Assembly (NCBI RefSeq): GCF_000230995.2
Contig: NC_019973.1
Span: forward strand, 3,548,001-3,612,000
Source: Mesorhizobium australicum WSM2073
Lineage (GTDB): Bacteria; Pseudomonadota; Alphaproteobacteria; Rhizobiales; Rhizobiaceae
Length of the DNA: 64,000 nucleotides
Reading direction: 5' to 3'
The position numbers and the translations under genes are program-made. The notes beneath the pieces are model-generated. The model made no database searches. It was not told where the DNA came from and saw only the letters and a program-made list of their open reading frames with translations. Shown piece by piece: positions 45,089-53,267 of the stretch; the first letter of the stretch is position 1, and each line of letters opens with the position of its first letter.

Positions 45089-45865
45089 TCAGGAAAGGGC
45101 GACGGAAGCGACGAGAAGCACCGCGATTTCGCTCAACTGCTGCAAGGCGCCAACGGTGTCGCCGGTCTGGCCCTCGATCTGGTTGAGGCAAAGGGCGTGG
45201 AAGGCGGCAAAGAACAGGCCGAGCAGGATGAGCGCGGCAATGGCGCCGCCAAGCCCGAGCAGGAGCAGTGGTATCGCGCCGAGCACGGCTCCGGCTATTG
45301 CCGTTTCGAGCGAAACGGTGCCGGCGCCAGCCGACAGGCCGTCGGACCGCGCCGGTGGCAAGAGATGCATGAAGGCGCCGAGCACGCCACGCGAGGCTGC
45401 GTGCGCCGCCACGAGCGCAAACAGAGCCTGTGTGGGTTCCACCACTTGCGACAGCGCGCTCCAGCGGATCAGCAGCGACAGCGCCAGCGCCATGGCGCCA
45501 TAAGCGCCGATGCGGCTGTCGCGCATGATCTCGAGCTTGCGGCCGCGCGACTTGCCGCCGCCGAAGCCGTCGGCAACGTCCGACAATCCATCCTCGTGCA
45601 GGCACCCCGTGGTAACCACGGTTGCAACAAGGGCAAGGGCAGCCGCCGGCCCAATGGCAAGGCCAAAGCGTTCCGCCGTGGCAAAAACGATGGCGCCGAT
45701 CAGGCCGACGACAAGGCCGGCAATGGGGGCGGCCCAGATCGCGGCGGCGAGGTTGCGGCCGCGAAAATCAAACACGGGCAGCGGCAGGCGGGTGAAGAAG
45801 ACCAGGCAAAGCGCGATGTCGTCGAGGACTTGCCGGGGCGACAGGGTGATTTTCGGGAGCTTCAT
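45089..45865 (-). CDS. cobS: Adenosylcobinamide-GDP ribazoletransferase (cobalamin synthase)
   Basis: The 258-residue inner-membrane enzyme joins adenosylcobinamide-GDP to alpha-ribazole, completing cobalamin. It has FFTRLPLPVFDF near the N-terminus, the acidic HEDGLSDVADGFGGG motif (Mg binding), RDSRIGAYGAMAL and several hydrophobic helices. The ATG at 45865 is chosen because the family starts at that point; the frame stays open 39 codons upstream inside cobB. Also known as CobV. Confidence 0.94.
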   Translation of the reverse strand: MKLPKITLSPRQVLDDIALCLVFFTRLPLPVFDFRGRNLAAAIWAAPIAGLVVGLIGAIVFATAERFGLAIGPAAALALVATVVTTGCLHEDGLSDVADGFGGGKSRGRKLEIMRDSRIGAYGAMALALSLLIRWSALSQVVEPTQALFALVAAHAASRGVLGAFMHLLPPARSDGLSAGAGTVSLETAIAGAVLGAIPLLLLGLGGAIAALILLGLFFAAFHALCLNQIEGQTGDTVGALQQLSEIAVLLVASVALS

Positions 45866-45869
45866 GGCC

Positions 45870-47183
45870 CTAGCTCCTCGCAATCGCATGAAAGAAGGTG
45901 CCGCTGACGTGGCCACGCCGGTAGCCTGAGGCGCCGAGCGGATTGCCCTGGCCGTCGGCAAGGTCAGCCAGCGGCTCGTCATTGCCGGTGGCCGTCATCT
46001 GCGCATAGTGGAATTCGTGACCCCGGATCAGCGCGCCCTGCGAACCCAGCGGGCAATCGGCACGCAGCCGAGCCTCGCGGTAGCCAAGATTCATCTTGCG
46101 CCTGGCGAAGCTGGTGGAATGGCCGAGCAGGCCGAGCATGCGATGCGTTTCGCCTGATGCATCCTCCATCGCTTCACCAAGCACCATGAAGCCGCCGCAT
46201 TCGCCATGGATCGGCTTTGTCGTGGCGAAACGTGCCATCCCCGCATGGAAATTCGCGGCGGCCGTGAGTTTGCCGGCATGAAGCTCGGGATAGCCGCCGG
46301 GCAGCCAGCAAACATCGCAATCCTCGTCCGGCGCTTCGTCGGCGAGCGGCGAGAACGGGACGATTTCCGCGCCGGCCTTGCGCCAATAGGCGGCGACATG
46401 CGGGTAGAGGAAGGTGAAGGCGGCATCCTCGGCAAGCGCGATGCGTTGACCGGGCGGCCGCAGCGCGTCGGCGAAGGAACCTGCTGCCGGGGCGAAGGGC
46501 GTTGCCAGGGCCATGACCGCGTCGAGGTCGAGCGACTTCTCCGCCGTGTCGGCGAGCCGGTCGAGATGCGCCATCAGGTCGTCATATTCGCCGGCCTGGA
46601 CGAGGCCGAGATGGCGCTCGGGCAAATTGAGCGAGGGGTCGCGCAAAATAGCGCCGACGACGGGCAGGCCGATCGCCTCGATGGCGTCGCCGGACAGCTT
46701 CCGATGGCGCTCGCTGCCCAGCCGGTTGAGCACGACGCCGGCCATGCGCACATCCGGGTCGTACGTGGCAAAACCCTTGGCGACGGCCGCCGCCGTTGTC
46801 GACTGGCCTGACACGTCGAGCACCAGCAGCACCGGCAGACCGTAGAGCCGGGCCAGATCGGCAGCCGAACCGGTGCGGCCAGGCGAGGCCGGGATGCCGT
46901 CGAACAGGCCCATGGCGCTTTCGAGGATGACGAAATCGGTGTCGTCGGCCGCTTGTGCGGCCAGCGCATTGAGCAGCGGCGGCGACATCGCCCAGCTGTC
47001 GAGATTGACGCCGGACAGGCCGGTGGCGGCGGTATGGAAGCCGGGGTCGATATAGTCGGGGCCGGACTTGGCGCCGCGCACTTTCAGGCCACGCCGGGTG
47101 AGTGCGCGCAGGATGCCGATGGTGACGCTGGTCTTGCCCGAACCAGAGCGCGGCGCGCCGATGATGATCGCCCGGGCCGTCAT
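45870..47183 (-). CDS. cobB: Cobyrinic/hydrogenobyrinic acid a,c-diamide synthase
   Basis: The 437-residue enzyme amidates carboxyl groups a and c with glutamine and ATP. The N-terminal dethiobiotin-synthetase-like domain has the P-loop GAPRSGSGKTS; the C-terminal glutamine amidotransferase domain has the nucleophile Cys in HGECGG (about C329) and the closing GHEFHY. Its start overlaps the cobA stop by 4 bp. Confidence 0.95.
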   Translation of the reverse strand: MTARAIIIGAPRSGSGKTSVTIGILRALTRRGLKVRGAKSGPDYIDPGFHTAATGLSGVNLDSWAMSPPLLNALAAQAADDTDFVILESAMGLFDGIPASPGRTGSAADLARLYGLPVLLVLDVSGQSTTAAAVAKGFATYDPDVRMAGVVLNRLGSERHRKLSGDAIEAIGLPVVGAILRDPSLNLPERHLGLVQAGEYDDLMAHLDRLADTAEKSLDLDAVMALATPFAPAAGSFADALRPPGQRIALAEDAAFTFLYPHVAAYWRKAGAEIVPFSPLADEAPDEDCDVCWLPGGYPELHAGKLTAAANFHAGMARFATTKPIHGECGGFMVLGEAMEDASGETHRMLGLLGHSTSFARRKMNLGYREARLRADCPLGSQGALIRGHEFHYAQMTATGNDEPLADLADGQGNPLGASGYRRGHVSGTFFHAIARS

Positions 47184-47998
47184 GCCCCGCCCGCCAGCGC
47201 CGCGCGCATGGCGACGATGCCGCCGACGACGATCAATGCCGGCGAGGCGAGCCCGGCCGCCGCCGCTGCCTCGGCAATGGTGGCGAGCGTGGCGACGACG
47301 GTCCTTTCCCGCGGCGTCGTCGCGGCGACGATCACGGCCGCCGGTGTCGATGGCGCCAGTCCGCCGTCGAGCAGGGCGGCTGCTATGAGAGGCAGATTGG
47401 CCATGCCCATGTAGACGACGACCGGCTGGCCGGTGCGGGCGATCGCCGCCCAGTCGAGATCGTCATCGGTGCCGGCGGCGTGGCCGGTCGCCAGAATGAC
47501 AGCCTTGTTGATGCCGCGCATGGTGGCGGGAATGCCGGTGGCGGCGAGCGCGCTGAGACCCGAGGTGAGGCCTGGCAGGACGCGGAACGGGATGTTCTCA
47601 CGCGCCAGCGCCAGCGCCTCTTCGCCGCCACGGCCGAAAATATAGGGATCGCCGCCCTTCAGCCTGATGACGCGGCGGCCTTCACGCGCCAGCCGCACCA
47701 GCAGAGCGGTGATGTCATCCTGCTTCATCGAGGGCTTGCCGCCGCGTTTTCCCGCAAAGAAAAGCTCGGCATTTCCGGCAACAGCAACCACATCGGGCGA
47801 AACCAGCGCGTCGTAGACCAGCGCATCCGCCTCGGCCAGTGCCGCCAGCACCTCCAGCGTCAGGCAGCCGGGATCGCCGGGACCGGCGCCGGCCAGCCAG
47901 ACATGCCCCGGCTCAAGCGGACGCGGCTTGAAGTTCAGCCGTGCGAGCGCCTGTTCGAGTGTGGCGTTTTCGCCGTTATTTCCAGTGCTGGCGCTCAC
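47180..47998 (-). CDS. cobA: Uroporphyrinogen-III C-methyltransferase CobA
   Basis: CobA methylates uroporphyrinogen III at C2 and C7 to precorrin-2, the branch point to cobalamin. The 272-residue protein has [16 protein letters not shown] and [15 protein letters not shown], the two SUMT signatures, and a long GMANL segment. The start is GTG at 47998, which overlaps the cobM stop as GTGA; the longer open frame runs back through cobM and is not coding. The 30-residue N-terminal extension before the SUMT core is unusual but short. Confidence 0.93.
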   Translation of the reverse strand: MSASTGNNGENATLEQALARLNFKPRPLEPGHVWLAGAGPGDPGCLTLEVLAALAEADALVYDALVSPDVVAVAGNAELFFAGKRGGKPSMKQDDITALLVRLAREGRRVIRLKGGDPYIFGRGGEEALALARENIPFRVLPGLTSGLSALAATGIPATMRGINKAVILATGHAAGTDDDLDWAAIARTGQPVVVYMGMANLPLIAAALLDGGLAPSTPAAVIVAATTPRERTVVATLATIAEAAAAAGLASPALIVVGGIVAMRAALAGGA

Positions 47999-48759
47999 AA
48001 TCCGTCCCGTCCGCGAAAACGCCGCTGATAGTGGGCGTCGTATAATGAACTCTCGCCGAAATCTTGTGCCGCCAGCGAGCGGCCGACGAAGATGATGGCC
48101 GTGCGCTCCATCGGATCGGCCGCCAGTTGTGCCTCGATGGATTCCAGCGTGCCGGTCATCACGCGCTGGTCCGGCCAGGAGGCGCGGAAGACGATCGCCA
48201 CCGGGCAATCGCCGCCATAGTGCGGCGTCAGCTCGGCGACGACGCGGTCGATGGCGTGGATGGCAAGGTGGATGGCCAGCGTGGCGCCGGTGCGGCCGAA
48301 GCCGGCCAGGGTTTCGCCCGGCGGCATTTTCGACGCACGTCCGGAAACGCGGGTCAGCACCAGGCTTTGCGCGACTTCGGGGATGGTCAGCTCGCGGCGA
48401 AGTGCGGCGGCGGCGGCCGCGAAGGAAGGGACGCCCGGCGTCAGCGTGTAGGGGATGCCATGCTTTTCCAGCCGGCGGATCTGCTCGGCCACGGCACTCC
48501 ACACCGACAGGTCGCCGGAATGCAGGCGGGCAACATCATGGCCGGCCATTTGGGCTGCCACATATTCAGCCTCGATCTCGTCGAGCGACATCGGCGCGGT
48601 GTCGACCAGCTTCGTTCCCGGCGCGCAATGCTGCAGCAGTTCCGGCGCGACGATGGAGCCGGCGTGGAGGCAGACCGGGCAACTCGCCAGGAGCCTTGCG
48701 CCACGCAGCGTGATGAGGTCCGCCGCACCTGGGCCGGCGCCGATGAAATGGACGGTCAT
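47995..48759 (-). CDS. cobM: Precorrin-4 C11-methyltransferase CobM
   Basis: CobM methylates precorrin-4 at C11. The 254-residue tetrapyrrole methylase starts [20 protein letters not shown] and has [22 protein letters not shown] and the [13 protein letters not shown] segment of the family. Start and stop overlap cobE and cobA by 4 bp each. Confidence 0.95.
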   Translation of the reverse strand: MTVHFIGAGPGAADLITLRGARLLASCPVCLHAGSIVAPELLQHCAPGTKLVDTAPMSLDEIEAEYVAAQMAGHDVARLHSGDLSVWSAVAEQIRRLEKHGIPYTLTPGVPSFAAAAAALRRELTIPEVAQSLVLTRVSGRASKMPPGETLAGFGRTGATLAIHLAIHAIDRVVAELTPHYGGDCPVAIVFRASWPDQRVMTGTLESIEAQLAADPMERTAIIFVGRSLAAQDFGESSLYDAHYQRRFRGRDGL

Positions 48760-49142
48760 GGCGCGTCTCCGCTGATGGCGATGGCGCAGGTGACCGGACC
48801 GAGCACGGTGCGGGACCCAAGCAGCGTCGCGCTTTTGCCGGCGACGGCAAGGGCGGAGGCTTCCGAGACCGATGGCGTGCCCGCCAGCTTCCGCGAGAGA
48901 CTGGAGCTGCTGAGCGTACCCGGCGAGGCGGCCTGTAGGGCTGAGTCATCAACGACAATGACGGGGAGGTTCAGCTTGCGACCGGCGGCAACGATGGCGT
49001 CTTCATCCTTCTTGAGCGCAGCGGTGGCCAGTGCCGAAAGAGCCGTCATCGCCAGGCCATGCGCTTCGAGCGCGGTTTCTATGGCCGCGAGCACGTCCTC
49101 GACGGTGACGCCCCTTCGGCTGCCGATGCCCGCGACCATCAT
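48756..49142 (-). CDS. cobE: Cobalamin biosynthesis protein CobE (CbiG C-terminal domain-like)
   Basis: The 128-residue protein corresponds to the CbiG C-terminal/CobE family, which is needed for cobalamin synthesis in the aerobic pathway without a settled reaction. It has [20 protein letters not shown] at its start and ending segments [12 protein letters not shown]. The ATG at 49142 overlaps the cobL stop as ATGA; a start 15 codons upstream inside cobL is also open. Relatives act in or beside the CbiG acetaldehyde-release step of the anaerobic pathway. Confidence 0.85.
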   Translation of the reverse strand: MMVAGIGSRRGVTVEDVLAAIETALEAHGLAMTALSALATAALKKDEDAIVAAGRKLNLPVIVVDDSALQAASPGTLSSSSLSRKLAGTPSVSEASALAVAGKSATLLGSRTVLGPVTCAIAISGDAP

Positions 49143-50380
49143 GGCTTCACCCAGCTCCATTGCGTGACGGGCATGGCCGGCCGCCATGCCTGCATGGAGC
49201 CGACCGGCGAAGCGCGGGAGATGCCGATGCGGGTGAGGTCGCCGCCGCGCTTTGTGTGCTGGGCGAGGAGCAGGGCTTCCATTTCCAACGTCACCGCGTT
49301 GGCGACAAGACGGCCGCCGGCGCGCAAGGCTCTGATGGCGGCATTCATGACGCCGGCGTCGCTGCCGCCGCCGCCGATGAAGATGGCATCAGGTGTCTCC
49401 AGTCTGGCCAGGGCCTTGGGCGCGCTGCCTTCCACAATGACAAGGCCGGGAACGCCGCAGGCAACGGCGTTGTGGCCGATGCGGGCGGCGCGAGCCGGGT
49501 CGGCCTCGATGGCGATGGCGCGCAGCGAAGGGTGGGCGAGCATCCATTCGATGCCAATCGAGCCCGAGCCGGCGCCGACATCCCACAGCAATTCGCCCCG
49601 CCTCGGCGCCAGCGCCGACAGGGTGATAGCGCGGATTTCGCGCTTGGTGATCTGGCCGTCATGCTCAAACAGATGGTCGGCGAGGCCTGCCGTGAGCGAC
49701 AGCACGCGCGCCTGCGGGGCCGAATCAATTTCGATGGCCAGGACATTGAGCGGATTGATGTTTTCGAGGTCGAAAGCATCGGCGCGAGCCGAGCGCAACG
49801 TCTCCTTCGGCCCGCCCAACGCTTCCAGCACCGTCAGCCGCGAAGTGCCGAAGTCGAGTTCGGCGAGCAGGCGGGCAACCGCCGCCGGAGCGAAGCCATC
49901 GGATGTCAGCGCCAGGATGCGGGCGTTGGGCTGCAGCAGTGGGCGGATCAGGTCGATCGGGTGGCCGTGCAGTGAGACGGTCTCGATATCCTGTAGCGCC
50001 CAGCCAAGCCGCGCCGCGGCCAGCGACAACGCCGACGGCGCTGGTATGACGTGCATCTCGCGCGGCTTGACCTTGCGGGCGAGGGTGGCGCCGACCCCGT
50101 GGAAGAACGGGTCGCCGGAGGCGAGCACGCAGACGTTCCTACCGGCAAGCGCCAGGACGTCGGCCATCCCGGCATCGAAAGGAACCGGCCAGGGACGCGG
50201 CTTGCCCTTGGCGAAGGAAGCGACGAGCGCCAGGTGCCGCTTGCCGCCGAAGATGAACTCCGCCTCGGCGATCCGCCGCTTGGCCTCGTCGCCGAGACCC
50301 GCTAAACCGTCCTCACCGATGCCGACGATTGTGAGCCATCTCGGGTTGGGCTTGGCGGCGCGCGGACCCTCAGCAGGCAT
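49139..50380 (-). CDS. cobL: Precorrin-6Y C5,15-methyltransferase (decarboxylating) CobL
   Basis: CobL methylates C5 and C15 and decarboxylates the acetate at C12. The 413-residue protein joins a CbiE-like tetrapyrrole methylase domain (about residues 15-215, WLTIVGIGEDGLAGLG) to a CbiT-like SAM methyltransferase domain (about 230-400, LWDVGAGSGSIGIEW). The start codon shares bases with the divergent cobK start. Its stop overlaps cobE by 4 bp. Confidence 0.95.
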   Translation of the reverse strand: MPAEGPRAAKPNPRWLTIVGIGEDGLAGLGDEAKRRIAEAEFIFGGKRHLALVASFAKGKPRPWPVPFDAGMADVLALAGRNVCVLASGDPFFHGVGATLARKVKPREMHVIPAPSALSLAAARLGWALQDIETVSLHGHPIDLIRPLLQPNARILALTSDGFAPAAVARLLAELDFGTSRLTVLEALGGPKETLRSARADAFDLENINPLNVLAIEIDSAPQARVLSLTAGLADHLFEHDGQITKREIRAITLSALAPRRGELLWDVGAGSGSIGIEWMLAHPSLRAIAIEADPARAARIGHNAVACGVPGLVIVEGSAPKALARLETPDAIFIGGGGSDAGVMNAAIRALRAGGRLVANAVTLEMEALLLAQHTKRGGDLTRIGISRASPVGSMQAWRPAMPVTQWSWVKP

Positions 50381-50381
50381 G

Positions 50382-51149
50382 ATGACCCACCGCATTCTGA
50401 TCCTCGGCGGCACCACCGAAGCCCGGCAACTGGCCGGAAGACTGGCGGCGCGCGCCCATTGCTCGGTCACGCTGTCGCTGGCCGGCCGTACGGAAAACCC
50501 CGTCGCGCAGGGCGTACCCGTGCGAAGTGGAGGGTTCGGCGGTGCCGACGGTTTGGTCGCTTATCTCAGGGAGACAGGCACTGGTCTGCTGATCGACGCC
50601 ACGCATCCCTACGCGGCGCGTATCTCCGCCAATGCCGCGCAAGCGGCACGCGCCACTGGCGTGCCGATCCTTGCCTTGCGGCGTCCGGGCTGGGATGTCG
50701 TCCAGGGCGACCGCTGGCTTGAGGTGGACAGCGTTGCCGGGGCGGCACGGGCGCTTGGACCGGCGCCACGCCGTGTATTTCTGGCGCTGGGCCGGCAGGA
50801 GGTCACCGCCTTCGAGGCCGCACCCCAACACCACTACCTCATCCGCAGTGTCGATCCGGTCGAGCCGAAGCTGGTTGTGCCCGATGCCGACTATCTGCTG
50901 GCGCGCGGGCCGTTTGGCGAGACCGACGAGCGCGTGCTGCTCGAAAAGCATCGCATCGATGTCGTGGTGTCGAAGAACAGCGGCGGCACGGCGACATACG
51001 GGAAGATTGCCGCGGCGCGAACGCTCGGCATCGAGGTGATCATGGTGCGCAGGCCCGTCCTGCCGGATGTGCCCTCGGCTGAAACAGTCGAAGCGCTGGC
51101 CGCGATGGTCCGTCATTTCGTCGAGCCCGATGCCGAGCGCGGCGTGTAG
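50382..51149 (+). CDS. cobK: Precorrin-6A reductase CobK, on the opposite strand inside the operon
   Basis: CobK reduces precorrin-6A to precorrin-6B with NADPH. The 255-residue protein starts MTHRILILGGTTEARQLA and has DATHPYAARIS, LALGRQEV and VVSKNSGG, the family's conserved segments. It is the only cob gene here on the plus strand. Two tandem ATGs lie at 50379 and 50382; the first shares bases with the cobL start codon. Its last 37 bp overlap the convergent end of cobJ. Its transcription must come from inside cobL. Confidence 0.94.
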   Translation: MTHRILILGGTTEARQLAGRLAARAHCSVTLSLAGRTENPVAQGVPVRSGGFGGADGLVAYLRETGTGLLIDATHPYAARISANAAQAARATGVPILALRRPGWDVVQGDRWLEVDSVAGAARALGPAPRRVFLALGRQEVTAFEAAPQHHYLIRSVDPVEPKLVVPDADYLLARGPFGETDERVLLEKHRIDVVVSKNSGGTATYGKIAAARTLGIEVIMVRRPVLPDVPSAETVEALAAMVRHFVEPDAERGV

Positions 51150-51877
51150 ACCAGCGCCGGCTTTTCGCCGCGCCTGATGATCCGGGTCTCCGGCGAGCCG
51201 ATGATGATGCAGGTCGCCATGTCGGCCTTTTCTGCGTCGACATCGGCCAGCAGATAGACCTCGATGCGCTCGTCGGGCCGGCCGGCGGCGCGGCCGAAGA
51301 TCACCGGCGTCGTGCCGGGCAGGATGGCGGCCAGGCATTCGAAGGCGCGGCCAAGCTGCCAGGGACGCGCCTTGCTGATCGGATTGTAGAGCGCAATGAC
51401 GAAGCCGGCGCCGGCCGCCGCCAGAAGACGCAGTTCGATCAGATCCCAAGGCTTCAGATTGTCGGACAGCGAGATAGCGCAGAAGTCGTGGCCAAGCGGC
51501 GCGCCGATGCGGGCGGCGACCGCGAGCATGGCGGTGACGCCGGGCACGACAGCGACATCGACCGCGCGCCATTCGGCCGGACCGGCCTCGATGGCCTCGC
51601 AGACCGCTGCGGCCATGGCGAAGACGCCGGGATCGCCGCCCGACACCACGGCGACGTCGTGACCCTCGGCGGCCTTGGTCAAGGCATCCTTGGAGCGGGC
51701 GAGTTCCTCGCGGTTGTCGGAAGCGACACGGGTCTGGTCCGGGCGCAGGCCGAGCCGGTCCAGATACGGCTTGTAGCCGTAGAAGAATTTGGCCTCGGCG
51801 ATAGCGTGGCTGGCTTGCGGCGTGACCTGGTCTGCATTGCCGGGCCCGAGGCCGATGACGGTGAGACGGCCGCTCAT
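51113..51877 (-). CDS. cobJ: Precorrin-3B C17-methyltransferase CobJ
   Basis: CobJ methylates C17 and contracts the ring to precorrin-4. The 254-residue tetrapyrrole methylase has LTVIGLGPGNADQVTPQA at the start, VVSGGDPGVFAMAA and the ALYNPISKARPWQL segment characteristic of CobJ/CbiH. Its start overlaps the cobI stop by 4 bp, and its 3' end overlaps cobK on the other strand by 37 bp. Confidence 0.95.
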   Translation of the reverse strand: MSGRLTVIGLGPGNADQVTPQASHAIAEAKFFYGYKPYLDRLGLRPDQTRVASDNREELARSKDALTKAAEGHDVAVVSGGDPGVFAMAAAVCEAIEAGPAEWRAVDVAVVPGVTAMLAVAARIGAPLGHDFCAISLSDNLKPWDLIELRLLAAAGAGFVIALYNPISKARPWQLGRAFECLAAILPGTTPVIFGRAAGRPDERIEVYLLADVDAEKADMATCIIIGSPETRIIRRGEKPALVYTPRSASGSTK

Positions 51878-52632
51878 ATCTGGGCTCCAGCCGCGCCCGG
51901 CCGACCGGACCAGCCGGCAACCAGCACAATGGCGAAGTAGGGCGCCTTGTCATCCGGCTTGTCGGCTAGTTTCATCGAGACGCTGCCGGCCATCGTGCCG
52001 CGCTCGACATAAACGGCGCGCGTCAGCTTGCCGGTCGCCTCCAGCGCGCGCCTGATCTTGGGCAGGTTGCGGCCGACCTTCATGATGACGGCGGCGTCGG
52101 TGTCGGCGAGGCGGCGCGTCAGCTCGAACTCGCTCATCGTGCCGGGCAGCACGGTCAGCACGTCGTCGCCCTGGACGATCGGCACACCGGTCTGCGACCA
52201 GCAGCCGGACATTGCGGTGATGCCGGGAATGACCTCGGTGGGGAAACGATGGGCAAGGCGGACATGCAGATGCATGTAGGACCCGTAGAACAGGGGATCG
52301 CCTTCGGACAGCACGGCAACCACCCTGCCGGCGTCGAGGTGCTCGGCGACCTGTTCCGCCGACTCCTCGTAGAAACCCGTGATCTGCGACCGGTAATCGT
52401 CGTGGTCCTTGTCGATCTCGGTGGTCACGGGATAGAGCAGCGGCAGTTCCAGCATGTCGGGCCGGAAGCGCGCCTCGACGATGGCGCGCGCATTGCTGTT
52501 GTTGCCACGCTTGGCGAAATACGCCACGACATCCGCCTCGGCCAGCACCCGCGCGGCCTTCAGCGTCAACAATTCTGGGTCGCCGGGACCGGTGCCGACA
52601 CCAACGAGACGGCCTTTGGGGAGCGCGTTCAC
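51874..52632 (-). CDS. cobI: Precorrin-2 C20-methyltransferase CobI
   Basis: CobI methylates precorrin-2 at C20 to give precorrin-3A. The 252-residue protein starts with GRLVGVGTGPGDPELLTLKA and has LSEGDPLFYGSYMH, IPGITAMSGCWS and IMKVGRN, all typical. It overlaps cobH and cobJ by 4 bp at either end. Confidence 0.96.
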   Translation of the reverse strand: MNALPKGRLVGVGTGPGDPELLTLKAARVLAEADVVAYFAKRGNNSNARAIVEARFRPDMLELPLLYPVTTEIDKDHDDYRSQITGFYEESAEQVAEHLDAGRVVAVLSEGDPLFYGSYMHLHVRLAHRFPTEVIPGITAMSGCWSQTGVPIVQGDDVLTVLPGTMSEFELTRRLADTDAAVIMKVGRNLPKIRRALEATGKLTRAVYVERGTMAGSVSMKLADKPDDKAPYFAIVLVAGWSGRPGAAGAQI

Positions 52633-53267
52633 AGACCCGGCCTCGCCAGTGAATTGAGCGCGGCGGCGGTCATGGCGCTGCCTCCAAGCCTGCCGCGCAC
52701 GATGGCATAGGGCACGCCATAGGAATTCTCGGCCAGTGCGTCCTTGGATTCGGCAGCGCCGACGAAGCCGACCGGCATGCCGATAATGGCCGCCGGCTTC
52801 GGCGCGCCATCGCGCAACTTCTCCAGGAGATAAAAGAGCGCGGTCGGTGCGTTGCCGATGGCGACCACCGAACCGGCGATGCGCTCGCCCCAGAGGTCGA
52901 TGGCGGCCGCCGAGCGGGTATTGCCGATCTGCCTCGCGATGTCGTGCGTGCGCGGGTCGCGCAAGGTGCAGATCACCTCATTGCCGGTCGGCAGCCGGGC
53001 GCGGGTGACGCCATGCGAGACCATTTCGGCGTCGCAGAAGATCGGCGCGCCGGCCGCCAGAGCTTTGCGCGCGGCGCTGACGAAATCGGGGGAGAAAACG
53101 AAATGACTTGCCGCCTCGACTTGGCCGCAGGCATGGACCATGCGGATGGCGACATCGGCCTCGGCCTCGGAAAAGCGCGAGAGATCGGCCTCGGCGCGGA
53201 TGATGGCGAAGGAGCGCTCGTAGATCGCCGTGCCGTCGCGGATATAGTCGTAAGCGGCCATGCTCAT
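52629..53267 (-). CDS. cobH: Precorrin-8X methylmutase CobH
   Basis: CobH moves the methyl group from C11 to C12, giving hydrogenobyrinic acid. The 212-residue protein has the catalytic His in HACGQVEAASHFVFS (or the conserved His in this region), FCDAEMVSHG, and GNAPTALFYLLE. I chose ATG at 53267, which overlaps the cobG stop as ATGA; an ATG at 53261 is also possible. Confidence 0.95.
   Translation of the reverse strand: MSMAAYDYIRDGTAIYERSFAIIRAEADLSRFSEAEADVAIRMVHACGQVEAASHFVFSPDFVSAARKALAAGAPIFCDAEMVSHGVTRARLPTGNEVICTLRDPRTHDIARQIGNTRSAAAIDLWGERIAGSVVAIGNAPTALFYLLEKLRDGAPKPAAIIGMPVGFVGAAESKDALAENSYGVPYAIVRGRLGGSAMTAAALNSLARPGL

Noticed and set aside
44417..45907. Plus-strand frame of 496 codons over cobT and cobS
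   Set aside because: It is antisense to two well-defined cobalamin genes and has low-complexity, charged composition typical of shadow frames.
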